Shown here: positions 43,199 through 51,575 of the stretch, piece after piece
Layout of the letters: each line of letters opens with the position of its first letter
Numbering within the stretch: position 1 is the stretch's first letter
DNA from: Paracoccus aestuarii
Lineage (GTDB): Bacteria > Pseudomonadota > Alphaproteobacteria > Rhodobacterales > Rhodobacteraceae
Direction of reading: 5' to 3'
Length of the DNA: 64,000 nucleotides
Assembly: GCF_028553885.1 (NCBI RefSeq)
Contig: NZ_CP067169.1
Location: forward strand, 2,921,001-2,985,000
The notes under the pieces: model-generated
Database searches by the model: none
Seen by the model: the letters and a program-made list of their open reading frames with translations, nothing else
Told to the model about the DNA's origin: nothing
Translations under genes and position numbers: made by a program

Positions 43199-43561
43199 TC
43201 AGGCCAACACTACCCGGCATGCGCCGCTGTCGTCGTGACCCATTATGAACGACAGCTCGACCCTGGCGCCGCAGGCCGCTGCATAGCGCACGATCCCGTC
43301 AACGTTGGGTAAAGCTGCCGTAGGGCTCTCCAAGGCTGAGATGACCGACTGCGTCAGCGGCCGGCCGTGCTTTTCGGATGCGCGTCGTAGGTCAGTCTGA
43401 CCCATCCCCCTGGCCTTGCGCATGGAGCGCAAAGCCAAGGCGAGATCAGCCTGCGCTCGGTGCCGATCAAGCAGCGCCGCCCCGGCGGGATTCGCGGCGC
43501 GCATGCGCTCAAGGAGGTTGCCGCGAGGCTTCTTACCTTTCTGCGGTTGTTCTTTCACCAT
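43199..43561 (-). CDS. XRE-family helix-turn-helix protein
   Basis: 120 residues, ATG at 43561 preceded by GGAG. The HTH spans about residues 40-95 (LALALRSMRKARGMGQTDLR, LTQSVISALESPTAALPNVD, GIVRYAAACGARVELSF), the arrangement of HigA-like or phage regulators. A basic N-terminal arm (KEQPQKGKKPRGN) is extra. It is the last gene of a minus-strand cluster with the AAA ATPase at 44589. No toxin of a HigB type is adjacent. Confidence 0.8.
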   Translation of the reverse strand: MVKEQPQKGKKPRGNLLERMRAANPAGAALLDRHRAQADLALALRSMRKARGMGQTDLRRASEKHGRPLTQSVISALESPTAALPNVDGIVRYAAACGARVELSFIMGHDDSGACRVVLA

Positions 43562-43597
43562 CTTAATCTCCTGGCAGAATGATGCTCTCCAGATTCA

Positions 43598-44056
43598 TCA
43601 CGATCCGGCCGCGTCGGGGTTCTTCAGAAGCGCTATGACGTTCGCCATCTTCGCCTCGAGGAATGCCGTGTCTACGATCGCGCCGTAGCCTGTCGATCCC
43701 CAGCGCAGGAGGCCGATCTCCTTGATCGGATCTTCCAGCCGCGTGGCAAGCTGAGCCTTCCAGATGGGAAATGGTTCACCAAGCCGATACCACCGGCTGA
43801 ACGTCCTGGCCCATCCGGCTTCACGGCTCAGCCCGATCAAGGGGGATGTTCGGATGAAGCGGTCTCCCAGCAGGGGATGCCCGGTGACGTATCCCCAAAG
43901 GACCGGCAGGTCCGTCCCGTCCTTGACGAGGGCAATCCAAAGCTCGGCCAGCGGTGCTTGTGCGAGATCCTCTGGCTTAGGGCCGCACTCCAGTGCGGCA
44001 AGTGCGGCCGTTGCGCGCGAGATGAACCGCTCATTGTCAAACATGTGAGGCTCCAT
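43598..44056 (-). CDS. Hypothetical protein of the AAA ATPase cluster
   Basis: About 152 residues from the ATG at 44056; ATGs at 44044 and 44089 are also in frame. No signal or membrane segment. Mid-protein LAELWIALVKDGTDLPVLWG, YVTGHPLLGDRFIRTSPLIG and WARTFSRWYRLGEPFPIWKA suggest a folded alpha-helical domain. I cannot name the family. Same strand as the XRE gene (36 bp) and the MbcA/ParS-like gene (113 bp), likely one transcription unit. Confidence 0.65.
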   Translation of the reverse strand: MEPHMFDNERFISRATAALAALECGPKPEDLAQAPLAELWIALVKDGTDLPVLWGYVTGHPLLGDRFIRTSPLIGLSREAGWARTFSRWYRLGEPFPIWKAQLATRLEDPIKEIGLLRWGSTGYGAIVDTAFLEAKMANVIALLKNPDAAGS

Positions 44057-44169
44057 GATGATGTTTCCTCCTACTCTGTTCGTGGCCATACCGCGGGAGA
44101 CTGGACCTGACCTTTCGTATTTTCGCTTTGGCTGACGCCCGCGCTCGGTTCACCTTCGCCCATGCACAG

Positions 44170-44589
44170 CTAACCATGGCAGTCGGGCTCGCTGTCCCTG
44201 AGGAATGCCTCGAGCACCTCCTCGTCTTGATCTCGCAACGCGTCGGCGGGCACCCCATCGAAATCGAGATGTGGACACATCATCCAGTTCAGCAGACGGA
44301 ATTCGCTCCATCCGGCCGCTCTGGAGGCAGCGACGATCTTGACCAAGCCGGGGTAGAGCCTGCGGTTGCTCGAGTCGAACTGGAAGGCGGGGAAGCTCCA
44401 CTTGCCGGCGATGCGGAAGCGAATGATCCGTTCTTGAAGCGAGGAAGACCAAGCCAGATCGGTGGAAGCGAGGGCCAGTAGCCTGCGCGCTTCAACCTCG
44501 TCCACCATTTCCACACCACTCAGGATCTGCCGGCGCATCGCGTGTCGGAGCGCGGCTTCCCGACGGCGCTCACCATAGCTCAGGGTCAT
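44170..44589 (-). CDS. MbcA/ParS/Xre-antitoxin-like protein
   Basis: 139 residues. The C-terminal half (KWSFPAFQFDSSNRRLYPGL, IVAASRAAGWSEFRLLNWMM, DFDGVPADALRDQDEEVLEA) resembles the toxin-binding domain of MbcA/ParS/Xre antitoxins (DUF2384-like), but no RES-type toxin gene is adjacent. Its start overlaps the stop of the AAA ATPase gene, so the two are probably coupled. A regulatory role for the ATPase is one possibility. Confidence 0.6.
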   Translation of the reverse strand: MTLSYGERRREAALRHAMRRQILSGVEMVDEVEARRLLALASTDLAWSSSLQERIIRFRIAGKWSFPAFQFDSSNRRLYPGLVKIVAASRAAGWSEFRLLNWMMCPHLDFDGVPADALRDQDEEVLEAFLRDSEPDCHG

Positions 44590-45695
44590 CACATCACCAT
44601 CGGCCGATTTTCCAGATCGGCGGCACGGTCCAGCATCCGCAGAACGGTCCGCAGGCTTGGACGTGCGGGTGCATGGGGCGCCACGGCTGCAAGAGCGTCG
44701 GTGATGGAGTGGATCGACGCCTCCGACAGCGCCCGGGCTCGGCCCTCCCGCTCGGCAAAGGCGATCAGTTCGGGGAGATCCACCTCCTGCAGCCGCAGGA
44801 TGGTGCAGCGGCTGAGCAGCGGTTCCGGCAGCGGCGTCACCGTGTTCGTCAGCAGGACCCAGCTCAGCAGCGACATGTCAAAGCGCACGCGGAAGTAGGG
44901 ACAAGTCCAGTCAACGGCGGTGCCGGGCTCGAGAAGTGGCAGCAGCCCCTCGGCCAATCCGAACGGGTGACCCTTGTCGGATCGGACATGGCCGGCCTTG
45001 TCCAGCTCGTCGATGACGATGAACGGGTTGCCAGTCAGCCGCGCCAGGATGAACTCCAGCACTCGCCCGGGGCGAGCGCTGGACCAGCCCCGCTGGCAGC
45101 CGACGACTCCGAAGCTGCTGGCTTCGCCGGTTGCGTCGATGACGATGCTCGGAGCGCCGACAAGATCACCGAGACGCCGAACCCACCGCGTCTTGCCGAT
45201 GCCTGGCGGCCCATCCAGGATCACGGGCGGCAGGCGGAAGCCCGCATGACCTTCACGAACGGACCGGCGCATGGCGCGCCAGGCATATTCGGTCGCCGCC
45301 GCCATCCACGGCATCTCGGCATGCAGCGCTGCTGCAAGATCGTCAGCCTGGTGCTCATCGCTGATCCGGGCGAGGTGGACGCCGTCCTTCAGCGCCGACA
45401 GCCGGTCGCGGTCGCTCCTGTCGAGGTGGCCGAGTCCGGACTCACGCAGGATACGATCAAAAACGCGGTTGGCCCGCCGGTCCGCGCGCTTGTGGTCCTC
45501 CCGTGAGATATGGACGTCCTCGATCCTGTCCATGCATGCCCTGTCGTGGAGCTCCTCATCGTCACACTTCGGCAGCTCAACTCCGGTGCGGTCAGCCCGC
45601 AGCCGCAGCAGATGCAGGACCAGTCGCCTCGCCATCTGGCGTGGGTTCATGTCGGGGTCGGGGAACGTGGCCTTGATGAAGGGAAAGCTGGTCAT
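44589..45695 (-). CDS. AAA+ ATPase, Lon/MoxR-like
   Basis: 368 residues from the ATG at 45695. A helical N-terminal region (~1-140) precedes the AAA+ module: Walker A PPVILDGPPGIGKTRWVRRL, VIDATGEASSFGVVGCQRGW, Walker B NPFIVIDELDKAGHV, sensor region SLLSWVLLTNTVTPLPEPLL, arginine finger SRCTILRLQEV. This is the AAA core of Lon-like or ClpX/MoxR-like proteins without a protease domain. A partial copy of the Walker A region lies at 46011-46200. The cluster 43199-45695 probably forms one unit of unknown role. Confidence 0.82.
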   Translation of the reverse strand: MTSFPFIKATFPDPDMNPRQMARRLVLHLLRLRADRTGVELPKCDDEELHDRACMDRIEDVHISREDHKRADRRANRVFDRILRESGLGHLDRSDRDRLSALKDGVHLARISDEHQADDLAAALHAEMPWMAAATEYAWRAMRRSVREGHAGFRLPPVILDGPPGIGKTRWVRRLGDLVGAPSIVIDATGEASSFGVVGCQRGWSSARPGRVLEFILARLTGNPFIVIDELDKAGHVRSDKGHPFGLAEGLLPLLEPGTAVDWTCPYFRVRFDMSLLSWVLLTNTVTPLPEPLLSRCTILRLQEVDLPELIAFAEREGRARALSEASIHSITDALAAVAPHAPARPSLRTVLRMLDRAADLENRPMVM

Positions 45696-46010
45696 TGGCA
45701 GACCTCGACTTGCCGGTCGCGCAGCGTGACCGAACAGGATGATCCCGCAGCCGTGCGGGTTGAATGATTGATTTCCGGTCGCCGCAGAGCTCGAGGGTTG
45801 GAAAGACAAGAGGCTTCCCGCGCGCAGTGGATCTAGTGGATCACGATTCGACGTGCAAAGCAATACGGCAGGGAATTTTATTGTTACATATCAGATGATT
45901 GATGGGATGGCGACATTTTCGCAAGTTGGACGTGGGGGCACGAGACCTCCCGTCGCTCGGCATCGGCCGCATCTTCGCTCGTCAGCGCTGCCGGTTCTAG
46001 CACCGATCAG

Positions 46011-46200
46011 CTAATCCAATCGCCGCGCCCAGTGCGTCTTGCCGATACCCGGCAGTCCGTCGACGATCACCGGCGGCAGGCGGAACCCGGGATGACCGTC
46101 GCACCCGGACCTGCGCCTGGCGCTCCAGGCATATTCGGCCGTTGACGCCATCCACGGCATCTCTTTGTCCAGGGTCGTCAACACCCTGCGCGATGCCGCC
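46011..46200 (-). pseudogene. Fragment duplicating the AAA ATPase Walker A region
   Basis: The minus strand reads LDKEMPWMASTAEYAWSARR, SGCDGHPGFRLPPVIVDGLP and GIGKTHWARRLD-stop, against LHAEMPWMAAATEYAWRAMR, EGHAGFRLPPVILDGPPGIG and KTRWVRRL in the intact gene at 44589-45695. About 60 residues are alignable with roughly 75 percent identity. The stop TAG is at 46011-46013. It is a relic of a second, related ATPase gene or of a tandem duplication. Confidence 0.85.
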
Positions 46201-46934
46201 GCCCGCGCTCTTCAAACCATGCGAAAACGCCAACCGCATGACACAGATTAGACCGCCCTAGTAGCGGCCGGCGGAGAGGGCATCGCCCTGTGAGCTTCTG
46301 AAAAGCCTTTAAACCTACACCGATTCCGTGGTTCTGCTCAGATTGAAGCCCGCCGCTCTGCATCTCGTTACGGAGCCAGAAGCAATGAGCGTCGGCGGCT
46401 GAACGGAAATCCTGAAGCCGGCTCCGCCCGATTTTTCGCAAAAAAACGAGTCATTTCAATATGGTGTCGTGCATGGCATGATCGAGATCGGTTCCTAGAC
46501 AGACAATCGATTTCTCGCAGTTCAGATACACGACTGCCGCGCCTGCACGAGAAGACGTCTCCTCACTGCGCCAACCCTGAGCGGGTGGGTCGCATTCAGC
46601 ATCGACGACATGAACTTCAAGGTGAACAAGCACTTCCGGGGTTGCCGATCTGCTTGGCCTTTCGAAGCGCGACGCGGACAACCCACGTGATGGTCATGCG
46701 GCCGCAAGTCCGACGAAACGGGAGATGCGCTCCCCCATGCACAACGGACAGGATGAACGGCGGTTTTCCACAGGTAACGACATGGCGGGTGCTTGGTCGC
46801 CATCCGCCGGGCCGGTAGAATGTTCCTGTAACGACAGCGCGTTGGAGGAGGGAAAGAGTGAAATTATCCGGATTTTCAGCTGCCGGTGAACAGCGAGGCG
46901 GAGGCCCCTAGCAACCGAGCAGCAGGCTGACAAG

Positions 46935-46962
46935 AAAAAATGCGCCAGATGACTGGCGCATT
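46935..46962 (-). terminator. Rho-independent terminator on the minus strand
   Basis: Stem aatgcgccag (46939-46948) and ctggcgcatt (46953-46962) with loop atga, followed on the minus strand by a T tract (A run at 46935-46940). It is well formed, but no minus-strand gene ends just upstream of it (46963-47092 has none), so it may serve an RNA or a lost gene. Confidence 0.7.
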
Positions 46963-47092
46963 GAAGAGTTGGGGCGAAATCGCCCGGTATCACTGCCTAG
47001 GTAGAATCCGAACACGGATCAGGCAAGGACCGATTTCCCCCAGGAACACCACGAACCCTTTGTAGCATCAGCTGCAAGGGCTGGAGAGAGAC

Positions 47093-47839
47093 ATGACAGT
47101 CGTCATCGACCACGACACCTGGGCCTACTCCCCGGCGAAACTGCCGAAGGCCAGCGCGATCACCCTGCCGGAAATCCACGGCGTGCTGCCCTTCGACGGC
47201 GTGCGCAATCCGAGCGCACGCAGTTCCGTTTCGCACAAGGTGCACATCGCCTACCGGACCGAAGCGAACAACTGGCAGCCGAAGGTCGGAATTGGGGAAA
47301 GCGCTGCTGAGATCGCTGTTGCGCACGAAGCCCTCGTGAGTCCACAGCTCTACGATCTTCATTTTCAGCCAATGACGGTGCGCTACAGGGACGATGACGG
47401 CGTTGAACGCTCCTACACGCACGATCTGCTGATGACGACACGCGACGGCCGCCGTCGGCTCGTCTTCGTCCGCAACCATGTCAGCCTCAAGAAGCCGAAG
47501 ACTGTCAGGGCGATCAAAGCGATTCACGCAGCCACGCCGAAGTCAACAGCGAATGACATGATCGTTGTTGATGCACAGGACTACACCCGCCAGCGCAGGG
47601 ACAACCTGTTCCGCATGCATAACTTCGTCTTCAGGCCTGACCCTGAGGCCGATGAAATTACGTTGAACACCGCGCGTAGGCTGAAGACGCTCCGGTTGAT
47701 GAAGGACCTCTTCCCGCGGGTGCCGCTTGCGCAGCCGAGAGTATTCGCAGCGTGTTACCGCCTCGTCGCGGCCCGCAAGTTGCATGCGAACCTTGATCAC
47801 GTGTTGTGGGAAAACTCGCGCATCGAGGTGCGGAGCTGA
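47093..47839 (+). CDS. TnsA-like endonuclease of a Tn7-like transposon
   Basis: 248 residues, ATG at 47093 with GGAGAGAG upstream. The core VRYRDDDGVERSYTHDLLMT followed by RDGRRRLVFVRNHVSLKKPK corresponds to the TnsA nuclease fold (H...D...(E/Q)xK), although the final motif reads VFVRN rather than the usual ExK, so activity is doubtful. A helical C-terminal part (NTARRLKTLRLMKDLFPRVP) follows. It overlaps the next gene by 1 nt. In Tn7-like elements TnsA cuts the 5' ends while TnsB joins the 3' ends. Confidence 0.7.
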   Translation: MTVVIDHDTWAYSPAKLPKASAITLPEIHGVLPFDGVRNPSARSSVSHKVHIAYRTEANNWQPKVGIGESAAEIAVAHEALVSPQLYDLHFQPMTVRYRDDDGVERSYTHDLLMTTRDGRRRLVFVRNHVSLKKPKTVRAIKAIHAATPKSTANDMIVVDAQDYTRQRRDNLFRMHNFVFRPDPEADEITLNTARRLKTLRLMKDLFPRVPLAQPRVFAACYRLVAARKLHANLDHVLWENSRIEVRS

Positions 47840-48864
47840 TGCCTGTCCCCCGTTACGCCATACCCGTGGGCTCTGAGCTGCGCCTTCACACCCGTAATCT
47901 GACAGTGACAGGCCAAGATGAGCACGGCTATACGGTAGAGGATACGGCGTCGGGATCGACGTCCTTCATGTCTTTCATGCAGCTCGTCGATCAACTGAAG
48001 ATGCCTGGCGTCCGCGTCGACATCCTAGGTGCCGACACGGGGCGGCGGATGGAGTCTCGACTGGGAGGGTTCATCTCTTCCGAAGGCTTGCCGGAGATGC
48101 AGCGGCGGCTCGCAAAGTTTCATCTTGCCATCGCAGAGGCGATGCACGCGCTGCGGGAGGACCTGCGCCGACAGACCGGGCGCCCCGACGCGGAAATTTC
48201 GGTCAGATACGCGGAAGCCAAACGCGAGCGTATTCGAGATCTCGCACAGGATATTTTGGGTGAAAAGATCCACCTGACGCCGCCCAAAGGCGGTTATGGA
48301 CACTACTTGACCCTCTACCGCGGACGCACACTGGTGAAATACGCTCGGGCCGCACATGGCGTGGGCCCCGGAGAGAGCCCGCTAGATGCAGTGACCCCGC
48401 TTGACCACCTGAAGGGCAACGCAACATCCCGGCTGCCGCCGTGCCTGAGGGAGCTCATGACGCAGGCATGGGAGGATGTTGGTCTTGATCTTAAGGCTCG
48501 TTTGGTTGCTTCCGTGCAAAAGCGCCTGGAAGTGCTTGTAAAGGCTGAGAACGAAGTCCGTTCCCGCAACGGCCTGGGACCGTTGATCACCCCTTCGCAA
48601 GCAACTCTGAAGGCTCATCGCGACCGAATCTTGACTCCGACCGAGTTCTCGATCGCGACGCTCGGAGAACGGGAAACCGGCAAGGGGCGTGGTCGTGGCA
48701 GCACGGACATGCGGGCGCTCGTCATCGGCGATTACGTCGAGATCGATGAATGCAAGGCGTCGCTGGTGGTATCGGCTAAGGCGGGAGGGGTCTGGGAGCG
48801 GCTTGGTGAGAACGACCGGGCCATGTTGCAGACGATAGACAAAGAGATCCGGGAGAGGCTCTGA
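47839..48864 (+). pseudogene. TnsB/TniA-like transposase truncated by IS3
   Basis: From the ATG at 47839, 341 residues survive. An N-terminal helix-turn-helix-type region is followed at residues ~280-341 by the start of the rve/DDE domain: LVIGDYVEIDECKASLVV contains the first catalytic Asp. The protein breaks off after IDKEIRERL exactly where the left end of the IS3 element begins; the stop TGA (48862-48864) is supplied by the IS inverted repeat. The remaining DDE residues, and tnsC/tniB and tniQ, are absent from the window. Confidence 0.78.
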
Positions 48865-48887
48865 CCTGCCCCCTGCTGGTCCCTCAT

Positions 48888-49790
48888 TCATAACGAGAGT
48901 CTGCAGGTTGGATTTGGGTATTCCGGTTCCCCGTCTTGCGCAAGCGCGCCGGACGCGGAGCCCTCAAATTGCTCAAGCGTCCGGCGCGCTTGCTGCGGTG
49001 TCTGGTTAGCCAGGGACGAATGCGGCCGGACCGTGTTGTAGTCGTAGCGCCAGAGGGCCAGCTTTCGCCGTGCGTCCTCCAGGCTGTCGAAGATTTCCTC
49101 GTTGAGCAGCTCGTCCCGCAGGCTGCCGTTGAAGCTTTCGATGAATGCATTCTGCTGCGGTTTCCCGGGATCGATGTAGTGCCACGGCACCTCGTTTTCG
49201 TCGGCCCATTTCAGGATTGCCCGACTGGTGAACTCTGTGCCGTTGTCGCTGACGATGCAGCCGGGTTTGCCGTAGACCCTGATCAGTGCGCTCAGCTCTC
49301 GGGCGACACGCGCCCCTGACAGGCTGGTGTCCGCGACAAGGCACAGGCACTCCCGTGTGCAATTGTCGATCACCGCCAGAATCCGAAACTTCCGCGACGC
49401 GCCGAAGCTGTCGGACACGAAGTCCAATGACCAGCGCGCATTGACGCCCGCGGCTGACGGCATCGGTGTCCTTGTGCCACGCGCTCGCTTGCGACCGCGC
49501 CGCCTTTTCACGGACAGCCCTTCCTCTCGATATATCCGGTAGAGCTTCTTGTGGTTCATGCTCATGCCCTTGCGCTCCAGCAGCACGCCGATCCGGCGGT
49601 AGCCGAACCGACGCCGCTTGCCGGCGATCTCCTGCATCTCCTTACGGATCTCGGGGCAATCCGGCGGGCGTTCGCGCCGAATAGTCTTGGGGTCGACACC
49701 GATCAGCCTGCAGGCCCGGCGCCGCGAGATGTCATGATCCCGCATCGCCCTGAGCGCAGCGTCTCGCCGCTTCGTCAATGTCGTCAGTTC
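48888..49790 (-). CDS. IS3-family transposase OrfB (rve integrase core)
   Basis: About 300 residues; made as an OrfAB fusion by frameshift near the end of orfA, so the 5' limit is approximate (internal ATG at 49745). HTH_21 region: [23 protein letters not shown] core: [20 protein letters not shown] (first Asp), [20 protein letters not shown] (second), [20 protein letters not shown] (Glu). C-terminal [20 protein letters not shown] is typical of the IS407 group. Reads intact. Confidence 0.93.
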   Translation of the reverse strand, partial: ELTTLTKRRDAALRAMRDHDISRRRACRLIGVDPKTIRRERPPDCPEIRKEMQEIAGKRRRFGYRRIGVLLERKGMSMNHKKLYRIYREEGLSVKRRRGRKRARGTRTPMPSAAGVNARWSLDFVSDSFGASRKFRILAVIDNCTRECLCLVADTSLSGARVARELSALIRVYGKPGCIVSDNGTEFTSRAILKWADENEVPWHYIDPGKPQQNAFIESFNGSLRDELLNEEIFDSLEDARRKLALWRYDYNTVRPHSSLANQTPQQARRTLEQFEGSASGALAQDGEPEYPNPTCRLSL

Positions 49791-50047
49791 TTTCCCAGCA
49801 GATCTTTCAACACCACGTTGTCCAGCATGGTGTCCGCCAGCAGGCGCTTCAGCTTGGCATTCTCGTCCTCGAGCGCCTTCAGCCTGGCAGCCTCGGACAC
49901 TTCCATCCCGCCATACTTTGCCTTCAGCTTGTAGAACGTCGCCGGGCTCAAGCCGTGCCTGCGGCACACCTCGGCCGTCGGCATCCCGGCCTCTTGCTCC
50001 TTGATCATCCCGATTATCTGCGCCTCGGTGAAACGGCTCTTACGCAT
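49784..50047 (-). CDS. IS3-family transposase OrfA
   Basis: 87 residues: [20 protein letters not shown], then [20 protein letters not shown] (helix-turn-helix) and a leucine-zipper-like segment [20 protein letters not shown]. It binds the element ends and, through a programmed frameshift, forms the OrfAB transposase. Sequence is typical of the IS407/IS1222 groups. Confidence 0.94.
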   Translation of the reverse strand: MRKSRFTEAQIIGMIKEQEAGMPTAEVCRRHGLSPATFYKLKAKYGGMEVSEAARLKALEDENAKLKRLLADTMLDNVVLKDLLGKN

Positions 50048-50114
50048 GTGTCTGCTCCTTCAGAGTTGGCGCAGACTCTACATTGCGGTGAGGGATTTCG
50101 CGGGGGGCAGGTCA

Positions 50115-50354
50115 CACAGCCTGCACTGGCGCTGCTCTGTGGCGCTGAACCGCTGCCTCGGCGGGCCGGCGCATCAGCCGCTATGCGCGCGGGCATGGGA
50201 CCGGCAGTGGACGGGCTTTATCGAGGCGATGGGCTGGTGCTTCGACGACGTGACGCATTGCGAGGCGATCCACGCGCGCTGGCTCAGCGAAACAGCTTCC
50301 CGAGCATCCGGCCCGTTGCCTTGCCCGCCAGCCGCCGACCGATCCGGCGGGTGA
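50115..50354 (+). pseudogene. Truncated phage-type gene beside IS3
   Basis: Immediately right of the IS3 end the plus strand reads LHWRCSVALNRCLGGPAHQP then LCARAWDRQWTGFIEAMGWC and FDDVTHCEAIHARW, which resembles a small conserved protein found near endolysin genes of Rhodobacteraceae prophages. The start and N-terminus are missing, replaced by the IS. The 3' part overlaps the minus-strand ORF at 50284. Confidence 0.5.
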
Positions 50355-50445
50355 TGGCGCCCTTGCGCGGGCTGCGGACGGCCTGCACGTCGCCCAACAG
50401 CTTGGCGAGGGTGTAGAGCAGGCCTCGGAATTTGTTGATGCTCAC
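50284..50445 (-). CDS. Small basic phage-type protein
   Basis: 53 residues from a GTG at 50445 with an AAGGAG site. MSINKFRGLLYTLAKLLGDV is followed by a strongly basic tail (RSPRKGAITRRIGRRLAGKA). The GTGA overlap with the HTH gene (50442-50445) supports it as a coding gene. Such short basic ORFs accompany prophage late or lysis genes; function unknown. Confidence 0.65.
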   Translation of the reverse strand: MSINKFRGLLYTLAKLLGDVQAVRSPRKGAITRRIGRRLAGKATGRMLGKLFR

Positions 50446-50660
50446 TTGTCGTCTCCTTTCGGCCAGTCAGTCGGGCGATATCCGTCTAGGTAGGCGCGGA
50501 TCAGCCGCACCATGCGGGGCGCAGGCGTGCGGAACGTGCTGGCGCTCTCGCTCTGCTCCATGCGGCGGATGGTTTGCGGGTCTGTGTCCAGCAGCGCGGC
50601 TAGTTGGGCTGTGGAAAGGCCCAGCGATTGCCGGGCCTGCTTTAATTCTGTGGGGGTCAT
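50442..50660 (-). CDS. Small helix-turn-helix protein
   Basis: 72 residues: MTPTELKQARQSLGLSTAQL and LLDTDPQTIRRMEQSESAST make an XRE/Cro-type HTH; the tail RLIRAYLDGYRPTDWPKGDD is characteristic of phage or plasmid HTH proteins. It overlaps both neighbours by 4 bp (ATGA/GTGA), so the three small genes 50866-50284 form one coupled unit. Confidence 0.8.
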   Translation of the reverse strand: MTPTELKQARQSLGLSTAQLAALLDTDPQTIRRMEQSESASTFRTPAPRMVRLIRAYLDGYRPTDWPKGDDK

Positions 50661-50866
50661 GCGGCGGCGTCCAGCATTGTTTCCAGCACCTCCAAATGGG
50701 CGGCGAATTCTTCAGCGGTCATGCGCTTCTCAAGTTCGCGTTCGGCATAGATGGCGACCAGGGTTTCCTCGTTGCTCATCGCAAGGTTCATACGGATTGA
50801 GATTTCGACCAGTTGCTCGGTGGTCAGGGCTGCGAGGCGGGCGGTCAGTTTTTCTTTAGCGGTCAT
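50657..50866 (-). CDS. Small hypothetical protein
   Basis: 69 residues, mostly helical (MTAKEKLTARLAALTTEQLV, EELEKRMTAEEFAAHLEVLE-like pattern), acidic C-terminal half. First gene of the three-gene overlapping unit. Possibly a partner of the HTH protein. Confidence 0.65.
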   Translation of the reverse strand: MTAKEKLTARLAALTTEQLVEISIRMNLAMSNEETLVAIYAERELEKRMTAEEFAAHLEVLETMLDAAA

Positions 50867-51008
50867 TTTCTTCTCCGGGTTGGCGGGGCGCGTTGCCCCT
50901 TGGCTATGTCTTAGTTATATGGGCAGCCGCCCACACGGTCAAGCATAAAAGCGCACCCCGCGTAAAATAAATGCGCCCCGCCCCAATCCCACACATCAGG
51001 AGAACCCC

Positions 51009-51575
51009 ATGAGCAATACTCCCATCCGGCGGATCGTGCTGCACTACAGCGCGACCTACCCGGACCAAGACCTTGGCGTAGCCGACATTCGGCGGATGCA
51101 CCTGCAACGCGGCTTCAACGACGTGGGTTATCACTATGTCATCAAGCGCGACGGCACCGTGCAGAAGGGCCGACCGGACAACGTGGTGGGGGCGCATGTC
51201 TCCGGACACAATACCGGCAGCATCGGCATCTGCTGCATCGGCGGCATCGAGCGGGCGACCGGGCCGAACGTCGGCGTGGACAACCGCACGGAGGCGCAGA
51301 AGGCCGCGACGATCAACCTCGTCAAGGATCTGCTGGCCAAGCATCCCGGCGCGGAGGTCGTCGGGCACCGCGACCTCGGGCCGACGCAATGCCCCGGCTT
51401 CGACGTGCGCAGCTGGTGGGCTGCGGCCAATGCCCGGCCGCCGCTCGTGGATGCCGCGCCGCCCGTGACCGGGAAGCCATCCGCCCCCGCCATCACCGGC
51501 CAGGCCAAGGGCGGGATCTACATCATCATCGCTGGCGCCGTTGCGGCCCTGGCCTATTTCATCGGAGTGAAGTGA
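51009..51575 (+). CDS. Phage-type N-acetylmuramoyl-L-alanine amidase (endolysin) with C-terminal membrane helix
   Basis: 188 residues, ATG at 51009 with AGGAG upstream. Amidase_2 (T7 lysozyme-like) fold: IRRIVLHYSATYPDQDLGVA (first Zn His), GYHYVIKRDGTVQKGRPDNV, GSIGICCIGGIE, VVGHRDLGPTQCPGFDV (second Zn His and the Cys ligand). A proline-rich linker leads to a C-terminal membrane helix GGIYIIIAGAVAALAYFIGV. It would cleave the amide bond between MurNAc and L-Ala. The membrane tail is unusual for a soluble endolysin and may hold it at the membrane until release. Confidence 0.93.
   Translation: MSNTPIRRIVLHYSATYPDQDLGVADIRRMHLQRGFNDVGYHYVIKRDGTVQKGRPDNVVGAHVSGHNTGSIGICCIGGIERATGPNVGVDNRTEAQKAATINLVKDLLAKHPGAEVVGHRDLGPTQCPGFDVRSWWAAANARPPLVDAAPPVTGKPSAPAITGQAKGGIYIIIAGAVAALAYFIGVK

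Larger units (their letters stand above)
45696..47092. other. Long region without intact gene
   Basis: Contains the AAA ATPase fragment (46011-46200) and a minus-strand terminator (46935-46962). A minus-strand frame at 46451-46681 ending EKSIVCLGTDLDHAMHDTIL may be the tail of a lost protein; its upstream parts (MTITWVVRVALRKAKQIGNP and MSLPVENRRSSCPLCMGERI) are in other frames. Nothing else is recognised. Confidence 0.45.
48862..50114 (-). mobile_element. IS3-family insertion sequence (IS407 group)
   Basis: The left end TGACCTGCCCCCTGCTGGTC (48862-) and the complement of the right end TGACCTGCCCCCCGCGAAAT (to 50114) are matching inverted repeats, with TGACCTGCCCCC identical. orfA and orfB lie on the minus strand. 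No target duplication is visible (CTC before, CAC after), so the flanks were probably rearranged after insertion: tnsB-like sequence on one side and phage sequence on the other. Confidence 0.9.

Noticed and set aside
48850..50120. Target duplication for the IS3 element
   Set aside because: CTC on one side and CAC on the other do not match; no 3-4 bp duplication is supported.
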